A stretch of 64,000 nt of DNA from Arthrobacter sp. B1805 (GCF_002929745.1 NZ_PJIQ01000001.1:360850-424849); one strand, 5' to 3'. Counted from the stretch's first letter, positions 9,488 to 18,434 are shown. Notes: a model not told the origin generated them from the letters alone. Translations and numbers: made by a program.

Positions 9488-10515
9488 GCGAAGTCCTGCA
9501 CTTTCTTCCAGCCCGGGTCGAGGACGTGGCGTGCCGAAACGGTGGGGTGCTCGCGGGCGGCGGAGTCGAGGACATCGCGGCCGTTCTGGTCCTCGGAATC
9601 GGAGTAGAAATGGAATGTCCGGATTCCCTTCGAGCTCTCGACGGCGACGAGCATCCCGCGGGCACCCATAGCGCGCACGAGCGCGTCCTCCAATCCGTCC
9701 AGTGCTTCGGACGACTCCGGGGTAGGAAGGCCCTGGGCATCGGCTTCGAAGGAGGCCCGCAGCGCGGTGTGCAGGTCGAAGCGCGGATGATCGATCCAGC
9801 GCAGCGGCCGTAATACGCGGACGAGGATGGTCTCGCCCCCGCCCAGCGTGCCCTGCATCAGGAGCCAGCCAGGCTCGGGCAGGGTCCGGGCGAGGGCCGC
9901 CACGCGATCGGGCAACTCTGAGGCGGGAATGCTGTCGACGACGTCGTAGGCGATGCAGTCGATGCGTCTCACCCAACGTTCGACGTCGTCCTCGCCGAGC
10001 AGCCATTCGAGCATGAGGACACAGAGCCCGTACTCGTCGTCCCACTGACCGGTGAATCCAGGATTGTGGACGGACACCATGAACCCGTAGCCGGCGGGGG
10101 TCGTGGCGACGTGGACCTTGGTGCGGCTGAGGTCGAAAGTCCTGCCGCGGTAGGTGATGGTGGAGTCCAGCATGTCCGGCTTGGCGCTGCGGGCCGGGAT
10201 GAATTCCCAGCGCCTGGTCCGCGGTGGTGACGCCCTGTACCATCGCTCGGCGATCGGGCGCAGCGACGGGTCACCACCGCTCGAGACGCAGAGGGCGTGC
10301 TCGGCATCCGTGCCGGCCCGTGTCTCCCACTCCAGACCACGGGCGATCGCCTTCACCCGTCGGGTGACGACATCGACGTAGGCATCGAAGTCGCCGGCAC
10401 GCGTAGCGGTCGTCAGCAGGTCCTCGCCGTCGTCGGCCCACCACTGCCAGAACGCCGCGACCGGGTCCTTTCCTGCCGCCCGGCGGGAGGTAGTACGACG
10501 CCTCAAAATACCCAT
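9484..10515 (-). CDS. Uncharacterised soluble protein, possibly DUF695-like
   Basis: 343 residues with no signal peptide and no membrane helix. It is rich in aromatic residues (FWQWWADDGEDLL near the N-terminus, FHFYSDSEDQNGRDVLD near the C-terminus). The C-terminal part resembles the DUF695 family in my reading, but this is unverified. Overlaps by 4 bases with the membrane protein gene downstream, so they probably act together. Function unknown. Confidence 0.7.
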   Translation of the reverse strand: MGILRRRTTSRRAAGKDPVAAFWQWWADDGEDLLTTATRAGDFDAYVDVVTRRVKAIARGLEWETRAGTDAEHALCVSSGGDPSLRPIAERWYRASPPRTRRWEFIPARSAKPDMLDSTITYRGRTFDLSRTKVHVATTPAGYGFMVSVHNPGFTGQWDDEYGLCVLMLEWLLGEDDVERWVRRIDCIAYDVVDSIPASELPDRVAALARTLPEPGWLLMQGTLGGGETILVRVLRPLRWIDHPRFDLHTALRASFEADAQGLPTPESSEALDGLEDALVRAMGARGMLVAVESSKGIRTFHFYSDSEDQNGRDVLDSAAREHPTVSARHVLDPGWKKVQDFA

Positions 10516-10670
10516 GCTTCCTGAGTTCCCCTGGTGCTCGCAGCCGGGATCGTCCGGCCTGCTCCGACTCCAGCGACGCTACACCCTCCATGGCCCCGGC
10601 CGTCGCCCGCTCGTGCCCCTCCCGCCGCCCGGCCGGCCGGGCGGTACTCCGGGCGCTGCAGCGCTGAATC

Positions 10671-11900
10671 TCACTCGTTCCTCGGAGCGCGCGGCCCGCT
10701 CCCCGGAGCACCCCGCAGCGCGACGACGGCGATAATCCCGGCTGCAGCAGCCAGGGAACCGCTGAACACAGCCACACCCCGCCAGCCGAACTGCCCGAAG
10801 AACAGGCCGCCCAGCCAGCCGAGGACGCTCGACCCGGCGTAGTACGCCACGTTGTACAGCGCCGATGCCTGTGCCCGGCCGGCGGTCGCCAGGACCGTCG
10901 TCCATCCCGACGCGACGGCGTGAGCGGCGAAGAAGCCGCCGGTGAAGACCACGAGGCCGACGACCACGAGCGGAAGGAACGCCGTGAGGGTGGCCGTGAG
11001 CCCGACCATGATCACCGGTATGGCCGTGAGCAGCACCGGAAGGCGGCCGAACCGTGCACTCAGCCCACCGGCGAGGCGCGACGTCGCCGTGCCGGAGAGA
11101 TAGGCGAGGAACAACAGGCTGACGAGGGAGGCGGGCAGCACGAAGGGCGGCGCCTCGAGGTGGAAGCCCAGATAGTTGTAGACCGCGACGAACCCGCCCA
11201 TGAGCAGGAAACCCTGCGCGTATACGGCCACCAGCCCGGGCGACCGCAGGTTCGTGGTGATGCGCCCGACCAGCGAGGGTCCCGCACCACGGATGACAGC
11301 GCGGAAACCGCGGGGCCGGGGGGCGAGCAGGATGAACGCCACCGCGGATCCACCGGCCATGATGCCCACTGCCAGCACGCCGTAGCGCCAGCCGAACGCG
11401 TCTCCGATCGGTCCGGCCACGAGACGTCCGGCAAGTCCGCCGAGTGTCGTTCCTGCGACGTAGGTGCCGGCAGCGACGGCGGCGTGGAGCCTTTGCACTT
11501 CCTCGTACAGATACACGAGCGCGGTGGCGGGAACCCCGCCGAGGGCCACGCCCTCGAGGAAGCGAAGGATGATCAGCAGCTCGAAGGTGGGCGCCAGCGC
11601 CGCGACGGAACCGAGGACGACGGCGCCACTGATGGCCCACGCCATCGTCCGCCTCCGCCCCGCCCGGTCCGCGACGGCGGACCAGGGGATGACCGCGACG
11701 GCGAGTCCCAGCGTGGCGGCGGAGACCGAGAGCGCCGCATCGGCGGGGGACACCCCGAACTCGGCGGCGACACCCGTCAGCACTGCCTGCAGTGAGTAGA
11801 GCTGCGCGAAGGTGGCCACACCGGCGAACAACAGGGCGGCGAGGATCCTCCTGTAGGCAGGGGAGCCCTGCGCATGACCCGGCCAGGTCCCTTCCGTCAC
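10671..11900 (-). CDS. MFS transporter
   Basis: 409 residues with the pattern of twelve hydrophobic helices of the major facilitator superfamily. The loop between helices 2 and 3 carries a degenerate MFS motif A (WSAVADRAGRRRTMA). The N-terminal FAQLYSLQAVLTGVAAEFGVSPADAALSVSA resembles the YnfM/inner-membrane drug or metabolite exporter group. There is no neighbouring regulator to hint at substrate. It lies 45 bases before trmB on the same strand, but transcription runs from trmB towards it, so co-transcription is possible. Confidence 0.88.
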   Translation of the reverse strand: MTEGTWPGHAQGSPAYRRILAALLFAGVATFAQLYSLQAVLTGVAAEFGVSPADAALSVSAATLGLAVAVIPWSAVADRAGRRRTMAWAISGAVVLGSVAALAPTFELLIILRFLEGVALGGVPATALVYLYEEVQRLHAAVAAGTYVAGTTLGGLAGRLVAGPIGDAFGWRYGVLAVGIMAGGSAVAFILLAPRPRGFRAVIRGAGPSLVGRITTNLRSPGLVAVYAQGFLLMGGFVAVYNYLGFHLEAPPFVLPASLVSLLFLAYLSGTATSRLAGGLSARFGRLPVLLTAIPVIMVGLTATLTAFLPLVVVGLVVFTGGFFAAHAVASGWTTVLATAGRAQASALYNVAYYAGSSVLGWLGGLFFGQFGWRGVAVFSGSLAAAAGIIAVVALRGAPGSGPRAPRNE

Positions 11901-11945
11901 GCGAGCACTCCCGAAGGCGGACGTCCGATCACGGGTGCTGTCCGG

Positions 11946-12824
11946 TCAGCGGCGGCGGTAGGCGAGGTCGAAAACCATCCGCCCGGCTTTGATCGCCTTG
12001 TTCTCGAAACTCGTGAGGGTCCGGCCGTCGAAGCGTGGTGCCCATCCGCCGACCTCGTCGATGCCCTCGTTGACGCCGGTGTTCCCGGTACTGACCGGGT
12101 CCCGGCCCTCGCGCACGGGCGCACCGCCGACCACCGACTCCACGCCGCTCTCCCATACCTGGGTGAGAGGGCTCTCGGCACCGGCGCGCTCGCCGTCGTG
12201 GAGGTTCTCGAAATGCCCGCTGGCGTCGAGCACGGCGCGCATCTGCACCGCATAGCTGGACCAGTCGGTGGCGAGGCGGAAGATCCCGCCAGGCTGGATG
12301 ACGCGTGCTGCGAGCTCCACGTAATCGTTCTTGACGAGCCTGCGCTTATGGTGGCGCGCCTTGTGCCAGGGATCCGGGAAGAACGTCCACAGTTCGGTGA
12401 CGGACGAAGCCGGGATCATCCCCGCGAAGGCTTCCGTTGCGTTGACCTGGGCGGTCCGTACGTTGGTCAGGTCCTTCTGGCTGATGCGCAGCATGGTCTG
12501 GGCCAGTCCCGGACGGTATACCTCGAGCGCCAGGTAGTCGCGGTCCGGGTCGAGTTCGGCGGCATGCGTGATGGCCTCGCCGAGTCCCGACCCGATTTCG
12601 ACGACGAGCGGAGCGGACCGCCCGAAGGTGGCGTCGACGTCGAGCACGAAGCCCGGCGCCACCGAGGTGTCGGCAGTGTCGATGCGCGGCACGTCGATGA
12701 GGAAAGCCTCCGCGAGCTCGTCCCAGGCTTCGCGACGCCGGCCCTGCAGGCGCGAGCCCCGCCTGACGAAGGACACGGGCTGCGTGCGGTGCGGCTGGTC
12801 GGGGGTCTGTTCTTGTGGCTCCAT
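11946..12824 (-). CDS. trmB: tRNA (guanine-N7-)-methyltransferase TrmB
   Basis: 292 residues. SAM-dependent enzyme that makes m7G46 in the variable loop of tRNAs. Motif I is VVEIGSGLGEA, and the family signature FFPDPWHKARHHKRRL is intact. The ATG at 12824 gives a 50-60 residue N-terminal extension (MEPQEQTPDQPHRTQPVSF) common in actinobacterial TrmB; the reading further upstream is not protein-like. Divergent from the helicase gene across a 316-bp gap. Confidence 0.95.
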   Translation of the reverse strand: MEPQEQTPDQPHRTQPVSFVRRGSRLQGRRREAWDELAEAFLIDVPRIDTADTSVAPGFVLDVDATFGRSAPLVVEIGSGLGEAITHAAELDPDRDYLALEVYRPGLAQTMLRISQKDLTNVRTAQVNATEAFAGMIPASSVTELWTFFPDPWHKARHHKRRLVKNDYVELAARVIQPGGIFRLATDWSSYAVQMRAVLDASGHFENLHDGERAGAESPLTQVWESGVESVVGGAPVREGRDPVSTGNTGVNEGIDEVGGWAPRFDGRTLTSFENKAIKAGRMVFDLAYRRR

Positions 12825-13140
12825 CACCGTCAAGGCTACCGGCAGGTGCAGCGGAGCGGCCGCGCACGGAACGGGCGGTCGTCGGTGCTGGGGCAACAGG
12901 CCGCGGACGCCTGCCGATGCGGGGATCGGGCACCCCTCCTGATAAACTGGCCCTACTTGCCTGCGCACGCCGGATCAGTCCGGCGAGTTCAACGCGCAGC
13001 CTGCGTCGATGAACGCATTCTTTTGTCCCGCATCCAGCTCCCAATTTCGTGAGCGCGGTGGACACTGTCTGACTTTCCTTCGGCGAACCCCTGCGCCAAC
13101 CGGCGCCGGGGAAGATGAGAAGAAAGTTCGTGCTAACTAC
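12825..13140. other. Divergent trmB / helicase intergenic region and helicase leader
   Basis: No gene was found. A perfect 7-bp hairpin CGCCGGA-TCAG-TCCGGCG lies at 12968-12985, and a -10-like GATAAACT lies near 12950. If transcription starts there, the helicase mRNA has a leader of roughly 180 nt. Long structured leaders are known for cold-induced DEAD-box helicase genes, so post-transcriptional control is possible but unproven. Confidence 0.45.
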
Positions 13141-14820
13141 ATGACTACTTTTGCCGCCCTTGGTGTGCCTAAAGCGCTGGTCGAGAACCTCGCCGCGCAG
13201 GGAATCACCGAACCTTTCCCCATCCAGGTCAAGTCCCTTCCTGATTCCCTCGCCGGGCGCGACGTCCTCGGACGCGGCCGTACCGGCTCGGGCAAGACCC
13301 TGGCCTTCACGCTTCCCATGGTTGCGCGCCTCTCCGAGCAGGAAGCGGCCTACCGCCGCAAGCCGGGCCGTCCCCTGGCGCTGATCCTCGCCCCGACGCG
13401 CGAGCTCGCGACCCAGATCAACGCCACGGTGGAACCCCTGGCGAAGGAACTCGGCCTGAACACCACCGTGATCTATGGCGGTGTATCCCAGCAGCGCCAG
13501 GAGAAGGCCCTGCGCGCGGGCGTGGACATCGTCATCGCCTGCCCCGGACGCCTCGAGGACCTGATGCGCCAGAAGCTCATCACGCTCGAATCGGTGGAGA
13601 TCACGATCCTCGACGAGGCCGACCACATGGCCGACCTCGGCTTCCTGCCGGTGGTCAAGAAGCTGCTCGACACGACGCCGGCCGACGGTCAGCGCCTGCT
13701 GTTCTCGGCGACGCTCGACAACGGCGTGGACAAGGTCGTGAACCGTTACATGACCAACCCGGTCACCCACTCGGTCGACGATCCCCAGGCCGCGGTCACC
13801 ACGATGGAGCACCACGTGCTCCTGATCGGTGATCAGACGCAGAAGAAGCAGCTGATCGTCCAGCTGGCCTCGGGCACCGGTCGCCGCTTGCTGTTCATGC
13901 GCACCAAGCACCACGCGCGGAAGCTCGCCAAGACGCTGACCGACGCCGGGATCCCCGCTGTCGACCTGCACGGCAACCTGTCACAGAACGCCAGGGACCG
14001 GAACCTCGCCGAATTCTCCTCGGGCGATGTCCGCGTTCTCGTGGCGACCGACGTCGCGGCTCGCGGCGTGCACGTCGACGACGTGGAGCTCGTGGTCCAC
14101 GTCGATCCGCCCACCGAGCACAAGGCGTACCTGCACCGCTCCGGCCGCACGGCGCGCGCGGGCTCCTCGGGAACGGTGGTCACGATCACCCTGCCCGAGC
14201 AGAAGTCCGAAGTGCAGAAGCTCATGAAGGCTGCCGGCGTCGACGTGGCTTTCGAGAACGTCAAGGCGACCTCGCCGCTGGTCCTGTCCCTGACAGGTGA
14301 CCTCGCGGACAAGATCGATCCCCGCACTCGAGCAGCTCTCCTCGCGTCCCGCGAGGCATCGCGCGGTGCGGGTACCTCGACAGGGGCCAACGCGGAGCGC
14401 AAGCGTGCGCGTCGTGGTGCTGCTGCTCCCGCCGCAGGCGGACGAGGTGGCAGGGGTGGACGAGGCCGCGTGTCCGCTGACCCGCAGTCCGCGCAGGGCA
14501 ACCGGGCCGAGCGCCGCAAGGACCAGCCACAGGCGCCTCGCTTCGGCACCGATGCTGGTGCTGCTGCGAAGTCGGGTGGATCGCGCCGTCGGACAGAGGA
14601 GCCGCGTACCGCGTCGGAGACGGCGACACGCAGCCGCCGTCCTGCAACGGGCCAGCGAGTGGGTGACGCCGTGCGTCGCCCGGCCGCGGGTGCACCCGCC
14701 GCTGGCGGTCAGCGCAGCCACGCGCCGTCGTCTGCCCCCCGGGCCGAGGGCGGCGCCCGCCGCGCAGGTGGATCACGCAGGGCCAGCGCTCCGGCGTCGA
14801 ACGACCGACGCTCGCACTAG
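13141..14820 (+). CDS. DEAD-box ATP-dependent RNA helicase
   Basis: 559 residues. All core motifs are present: Q motif region (FAALGVPKALVENLAAQGITEP), Walker A GRTGSGKT, Ia PTRELA, DEAD (ILDEADHMADLGF), SAT, and HRSGRTARAG (motif VI). The ~150-residue C-terminal tail is basic and Arg/Gly/Ala-rich, as in RhlE/DeaD-type helicases that bind rRNA or cold-stabilised RNA. Translation from the ATG at 13141 fits the Q motif; only a weak GAAGAAAG ribosome site precedes it. The long leader suggests RNA-level regulation. A strong terminator follows. Confidence 0.95.
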   Translation: MTTFAALGVPKALVENLAAQGITEPFPIQVKSLPDSLAGRDVLGRGRTGSGKTLAFTLPMVARLSEQEAAYRRKPGRPLALILAPTRELATQINATVEPLAKELGLNTTVIYGGVSQQRQEKALRAGVDIVIACPGRLEDLMRQKLITLESVEITILDEADHMADLGFLPVVKKLLDTTPADGQRLLFSATLDNGVDKVVNRYMTNPVTHSVDDPQAAVTTMEHHVLLIGDQTQKKQLIVQLASGTGRRLLFMRTKHHARKLAKTLTDAGIPAVDLHGNLSQNARDRNLAEFSSGDVRVLVATDVAARGVHVDDVELVVHVDPPTEHKAYLHRSGRTARAGSSGTVVTITLPEQKSEVQKLMKAAGVDVAFENVKATSPLVLSLTGDLADKIDPRTRAALLASREASRGAGTSTGANAERKRARRGAAAPAAGGRGGRGGRGRVSADPQSAQGNRAERRKDQPQAPRFGTDAGAAAKSGGSRRRTEEPRTASETATRSRRPATGQRVGDAVRRPAAGAPAAGGQRSHAPSSAPRAEGGARRAGGSRRASAPASNDRRSH

Positions 14821-14843
14821 CGTTCCCCGAACGACGAGTGCCT

Positions 14844-14878
14844 GAAGGGCCTCCTACCCGAGGGGTAGGAGGCCCTTC
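14844..14878 (+). terminator. Rho-independent terminator of the helicase gene
   Basis: Perfect 16-bp stem GAAGGGCCTCCTACCC / GGGTAGGAGGCCCTTC with a 3-nt loop, starting 24 bases after the helicase stop. It is followed by TCTCGT, a poor U-tract typical of high-GC actinobacteria. Confidence 0.85.
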
Positions 14879-14926
14879 TCGTCCGCGTTGCGTGCGGTGA
14901 AGGACCGGGTGCGGAACAATGGGCGC

Positions 14927-15328
14927 ATGAACGCACTCCTGAACGTCATCTGGCTCCTGTTCGGCGGAATCTGGCTTGCACTCGGTTACTTCGCGGCAGG
15001 CATCATCTGCTGTCTCCTCATCGTGACCATCCCGTTCGGGATCGCCTCGTTCAGGATCGGCGTGTATGCGCTGTGGCCCTTCGGTCAGACCGTCGTGAAT
15101 CGGGGCGGCGGGACCGGTGCCTTCTCCGCCATCGGCAATGTCATCTGGCTCTTGGTCGCCGGTATCTGGATCGCCATCGGCCACGTGCTCACGGCCATCC
15201 CGATGTTCGTCAGCATCATCGGGATTCCACTGGGAATCGCCAACCTCAAGCTCATCCCGGTGTCACTCGCGCCCCTCGGCAAGGTCATCGTGCCGTCGTC
15301 CGGGACGTACTTGCCGACCTACCGCTGA
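14927..15328 (+). CDS. YccF domain membrane protein
   Basis: 133 residues with two homologous YccF units, each with a pair of hydrophobic helices (NVIWLLFGGIWLALGYF and NVIWLLVAGIWIAIGHVL) followed by IPFGIASFRIG / IPLGIANLKLI. YccF proteins are small inner-membrane proteins of unknown function. The ATG at 14927 is chosen because the first repeat begins 5 residues later. It is flanked by terminators on both sides, so it is probably monocistronic. Confidence 0.9.
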   Translation: MNALLNVIWLLFGGIWLALGYFAAGIICCLLIVTIPFGIASFRIGVYALWPFGQTVVNRGGGTGAFSAIGNVIWLLVAGIWIAIGHVLTAIPMFVSIIGIPLGIANLKLIPVSLAPLGKVIVPSSGTYLPTYR

Positions 15329-15348
15329 CTCAACGTGGTGCCCTGACG

Positions 15349-15392
15349 ACGACAGCACCTGGGGGCGGAATCTCGCCCCCAGGTGCTGTCGT
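15349..15392. terminator. Bidirectional terminator downstream of yccF
   Basis: Perfect 19-bp stem (15349-15367 with 15374-15392, arms starting ACGACAGCACC) with a 6-nt GAATCT loop. It lies 20 bases after the yccF stop and also downstream of the minus-strand pseudogene, so it can serve both. Confidence 0.85.
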
Positions 15393-15459
15393 ATCTACCA
15401 GTCGTGCGTTCCGGGCAGCTCGACCCGTCCTGTTGTGGCCGGGCGACCCGTCAGGGTGA

Positions 15460-15772
15460 TCAGGCGTTTCCGCTGCGTCGCACCCTGGATGGTGCGACGG
15501 CGCCTGCTCCGAGAAGCAGGACCGCGAGGCCGCCGAGGGCGATCTGGCCGGCGGTGGAGCCGGTGTACCAGCTTGCCCTTCGCCGGAGGTGCCGGCTCCT
15601 TCGGAGCGATGACCACAGGTGCTTCGGTCGGCCTTCGCGGTCGACGGATCCGAGGTGACCGGGTCCTCACCGGGAACGGTGCCTGTTCCGGTCGCGGTGT
15701 TCGTGATGTCCTTGCCCGTGAGGTCGGCTGCGGACGCGACCCCAGGTAGATTCCGAAGGTGCTTGCGGGCAC
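15460..15772 (-). pseudogene. Remnant of a wall-anchored surface protein (frameshifted)
   Basis: Three consecutive minus-strand pieces read as one protein only if the frame changes twice. Piece 1 (about 15740-15632) reads ASAADLTGKDITNTATGTG and then DPVTSDPSTA, the pattern of DUF7507/DUF11-type adhesin repeats. Piece 2 (about 15632-15572) reads PTEAPVVIAPKEPAPPAKG, a Pro-rich wall linker. Piece 3 (about 15572-15460) reads TGSTAGQIALGGLAVLLLG and ends VRRSGNA-stop: TG, hydrophobic helix and basic tail, as in a sortase sorting signal. The bulk of a surface protein upstream is missing. A classical LPxTG is not visible at the break. Confidence 0.7.
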
Positions 15773-15838
15773 ATCTGCCGTTCTCCTGAACGTCAGGGCG
15801 CTGAGTCGGTATGGGAGTGACGTTCGGCGGAAGGGAGA

Positions 15839-16210
15839 TCAGGGGAAATCCTGGGCGCTCGTATCCTGTTCCTCAGTCGCCGACGTACCCAGGAAGTCGT
15901 CTTCTCCTGCCTCGAGGGTCAATGAGTCCAGGTGCCCTATGTGTTCGGGTACGAGCAATGAGTCGTCGTCGCTGTAGTAGGCGCCACCGATCGTCAGATC
16001 GGCATAGTCGAGCAGTTCGTTGATGGTCTGGGTGAGCAGGTCACGTTCCCTCTCGGGCAGCATCACCACGCCCTCGAGATACTGCCGAACCTCCGGGGCG
16101 TCGGCGCGCCCGGTCGCGTCGATGTACGCCGCGACGACGTCATCGGGTTCCAGGCCCGACGCCTCGACGGCGTTGATGGTGCTCCACCGCTGCGCGAAGC
16201 CGCCCAGCAC
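15839..16210 (-). CDS. Uncharacterised acidic protein
   Basis: 123 residues, GTG start at 16210, strongly acidic C-terminus (EAGEDDFLGTSATEEQDTSAQDFP). The middle is predicted helical (EVRQYLEGVVMLPERERDLLTQTINELLDYADLTIGG region). No signal peptide or membrane segment. It follows the M23 endopeptidase gene by 44 bases on the same strand, so it may be co-transcribed. No family was recognised. Confidence 0.55.
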   Translation of the reverse strand: MLGGFAQRWSTINAVEASGLEPDDVVAAYIDATGRADAPEVRQYLEGVVMLPERERDLLTQTINELLDYADLTIGGAYYSDDDSLLVPEHIGHLDSLTLEAGEDDFLGTSATEEQDTSAQDFP

Positions 16211-16254
16211 GCTACTTCTCCCTGATCACGAGCAAGACCCGCACGGGGAGAGCA

Positions 16255-17679
16255 CTAACGAGCGCCATCAAGGACGTCATCCGTCGCTGAAGGATCTGTT
16301 GGTCCCGCCGCACCGGCGGCGACAGGAGCGCCATCCTGCTCGACGTCCTCCTCGGCATCCTCGCACGGGGGGAGAGTTGGATCGCCCTGGATCTCCTGCC
16401 CGGTGCCCGGCGCCGGAACAGGAGCCCGCACGTCCTCTACGACCTCGCACTTAGGCTCGGGTTCGGGCGTGAGCTCAAGGTCAGGCGTAGGCGTAGTCTC
16501 AGAACCCGGCGTGGGCGTGGGCGTGAGCTCAGGGCTGGGCGTAGGGATTGGCGTTGGAGCGGCTTCCTGTGTCGGCTCAGGCTTCGGTTTCGGTTTGGCA
16601 TCGGGAACGGCTGCTGGAGGTGCCGCCTGTGGTCGATCGGGGTTCGGGACAGGCGGAGGAACCGTGACCGGAGGCCCGGGCCGTGGTGACGTCGGTGGTG
16701 TCTGGGGATCCGGGGTAGTTCCGGTGGGCAGCTTCTCCGGTGTTACCGGGGTTCCTGAAGAGAGCGGTGTCTGAGGAAGCTCCGGTATCCCGAGCCCAGA
16801 AGGTGCAGCGGGTGTCGTGTGGCCTGCGCGGGTGACTGATTGCGCCCAGGACGGGATGTCCGTTGGTGAACCGGCACCAGGCGTGTAGTCCTTGAAGTGC
16901 TGTGCGCTGCTGTCAGGTGCGGTGAGTTGCAGCTTCCAGCGCTGGGGGTCGACGTGTTCGCCGTGCAGGATCGTCTCGAAGTGCAGGTGGCAGCCGGTGG
17001 AGGACCCGGTTGTTCCGATCGTCGCAATGGTCTGGCCGCCGTTGACGGTGTCTCCGGTGCTGACGGAGATGCCCTGGAGGTGGTTGTAGGTGGTGATGAG
17101 GCCGTTCCCGTGGTCAACTTCGACACGGTTTCCTCCACCCCAAGGGTGCCAGCCCACGGCTCGTACCGTGCCTGCGTCGGCTGACTGGACCGGGGTGCCG
17201 CAGGGGGCCGCATAATCCTGGCCGGTGTGGAACTCTCCTGCTTCACCGGTGATGGGACTGATCCGGTAGCCGAACGCCGACGTCGGAACGAGAACCTCCA
17301 AGGGTGCGAGAAGCATGCCCTCGGCCGGTCGCCTCGCAGACGCGGCTGCGTCGGCTCCGGTTTCCTTCAAGGATGCCGCGCGAACCTTGGCCTGTGCTTC
17401 GAGGCTCTCGTGGGTTCCGCTGGTGGTTGTGTCCGTCGGCAGGAGAGGGGTGCCTACGGAACCTGTCGCAGGGTCGGCCGGGGTGCCCGTGATGTCCTGG
17501 CTGCTGCCGATCCCGAGGCTGATGGCGTCATGGGCTGGAGACGGCACGACACCGGGGACGCCGATGAAACAGACGACCAGCGCGATGCTGGCACTCGTTC
17601 GGCCCCCGGACCTGCGCCGCCGCGACGTGATCGCAGTGACGGGTGCGGAAATGGCCTGTTTCGGCGCGACGTTTACCAC
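16255..17679 (-). CDS. Secreted or anchored M23 (LytM-type) endopeptidase with Pro/Thr-rich tail
   Basis: 474 residues. A hydrophobic segment near residues 27-45 (SIALVVCFIGVPGVV) acts as signal or anchor. The M23 domain carries the zinc ligands in FHTGQDYAAPCGTPV (about residue 148) and HLHFE (about residue 230), so it should cleave peptidoglycan cross-bridge peptides. The last ~200 residues are Pro/Thr/Glu-rich with repeats such as TPTPTPGSETTPTP, probably a wall-spanning stalk. GTG at 17679 is chosen because AAGGGGA lies about 8 nt upstream; the longer upstream frame has no ribosome site. Confidence 0.88.
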   Translation of the reverse strand: MVNVAPKQAISAPVTAITSRRRRSGGRTSASIALVVCFIGVPGVVPSPAHDAISLGIGSSQDITGTPADPATGSVGTPLLPTDTTTSGTHESLEAQAKVRAASLKETGADAAASARRPAEGMLLAPLEVLVPTSAFGYRISPITGEAGEFHTGQDYAAPCGTPVQSADAGTVRAVGWHPWGGGNRVEVDHGNGLITTYNHLQGISVSTGDTVNGGQTIATIGTTGSSTGCHLHFETILHGEHVDPQRWKLQLTAPDSSAQHFKDYTPGAGSPTDIPSWAQSVTRAGHTTPAAPSGLGIPELPQTPLSSGTPVTPEKLPTGTTPDPQTPPTSPRPGPPVTVPPPVPNPDRPQAAPPAAVPDAKPKPKPEPTQEAAPTPIPTPSPELTPTPTPGSETTPTPDLELTPEPEPKCEVVEDVRAPVPAPGTGQEIQGDPTLPPCEDAEEDVEQDGAPVAAGAAGPTDPSATDDVLDGAR

Positions 17680-18149
17680 GTGGATATCCCCTTGTGAGTA
17701 GTGCTTGACGGCCGAGCAGGAGTGAGACGAGCTTCCCGCACATGAATCAGCCGCTGGCACCGACGTTATTCCAGAAACCTGTTGTGCACGAGGCTTCAGG
17801 ACTCACATTACCCACAAGATTTGTCGAAGCTTGACAGAGCAAGCCGGAGACTGTCGCGCCGTTGGGGATGGATTGAACAAGCGAACAATTGCGATCAACG
17901 CCAGGGATAACAGGAGCTGTGCAGCCGTTTCGGGACCCATCCCTCGTGCTCACTGCAGGAATCAGAACCAAGCGTTCTGGTATCAGTTTTTCGATCCTCG
18001 TAGTGCGAGCATCGGCAGGAAGTCTCCCTGAGGCAGGGCAGGACCGGGAGGGCGGTCGGAACGACTTCCGGCAGGGATATAGAAGGAGTCACGGTGGCCA
18101 TGCGGACGCACCTACCGTCCTGCATCGGGGCTCTCGGTCCCCGGACCAC
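17680..18149. other. Intergenic region of lower GC, no clear gene
   Basis: About 470 bases upstream of the M23 gene and downstream of the 18150 gene. A minus-strand frame stays open from about 18078 to 17747 (a 74-residue version would start with TTG at 17971 and contain four Cys), but its codons lack the GC-rich third position of real genes here. There is no ribosome site or family match. No promoter motif could be assigned with confidence. Confidence 0.5.
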
Positions 18150-18434
18150 TCAGGGATCAAGGTGCTCCACAGTAAGGCTTGAACACCTCACCGCCTGCGT
18201 CAACGACGCGCCGCGGGTGATCACGGAGGTCGCCATCAGTGAGGCCAGCGCCTTCGGTGAGTCCAGCACTCCATCAAACATTTCGGCCGGTGTCTGCGTG
18301 CCGGTCCGGATCTCCTCACCCTTCATGGTCGCGTCATCGATCTGGGCGATCAGGAACTGCCGGGCGATCTCGCGGGCGGAACCCTCGTCGAGAACGTCGA
18401 GATCGAACTCTGCCCTGATACGGAAGCTGGCCAT
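18150..18434 (-). CDS. Uncharacterised small protein (94 aa)
   Basis: 94 residues starting MASFRIRAEFDLDVLDEGS at the ATG at 18434. It is predicted mixed alpha/beta with an acidic helix (SAREIARQFLIAQIDDATM). No signal, no membrane segment, no recognised family. Stands between the flotillin-like gene and the gap before the M23 gene, all on the minus strand. Codon use is consistent with real coding sequence. Confidence 0.6.
   Translation of the reverse strand: MASFRIRAEFDLDVLDEGSAREIARQFLIAQIDDATMKGEEIRTGTQTPAEMFDGVLDSPKALASLMATSVITRGASLTQAVRCSSLTVEHLDP

Noticed and set aside
16403-16774. Gly/Val/Ser-rich plus-strand frame opposite the M23 tail
   Set aside because: It is the complement of the Pro/Thr/Glu-rich tail and has no start context or family match.
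17747-18078. Minus-strand open frame with four Cys, ending NNVGASG-stop
   Set aside because: Only a TTG could start it, the third codon positions are not GC-rich as in genes of this genome, no ribosome site precedes it, and no family was recognised.
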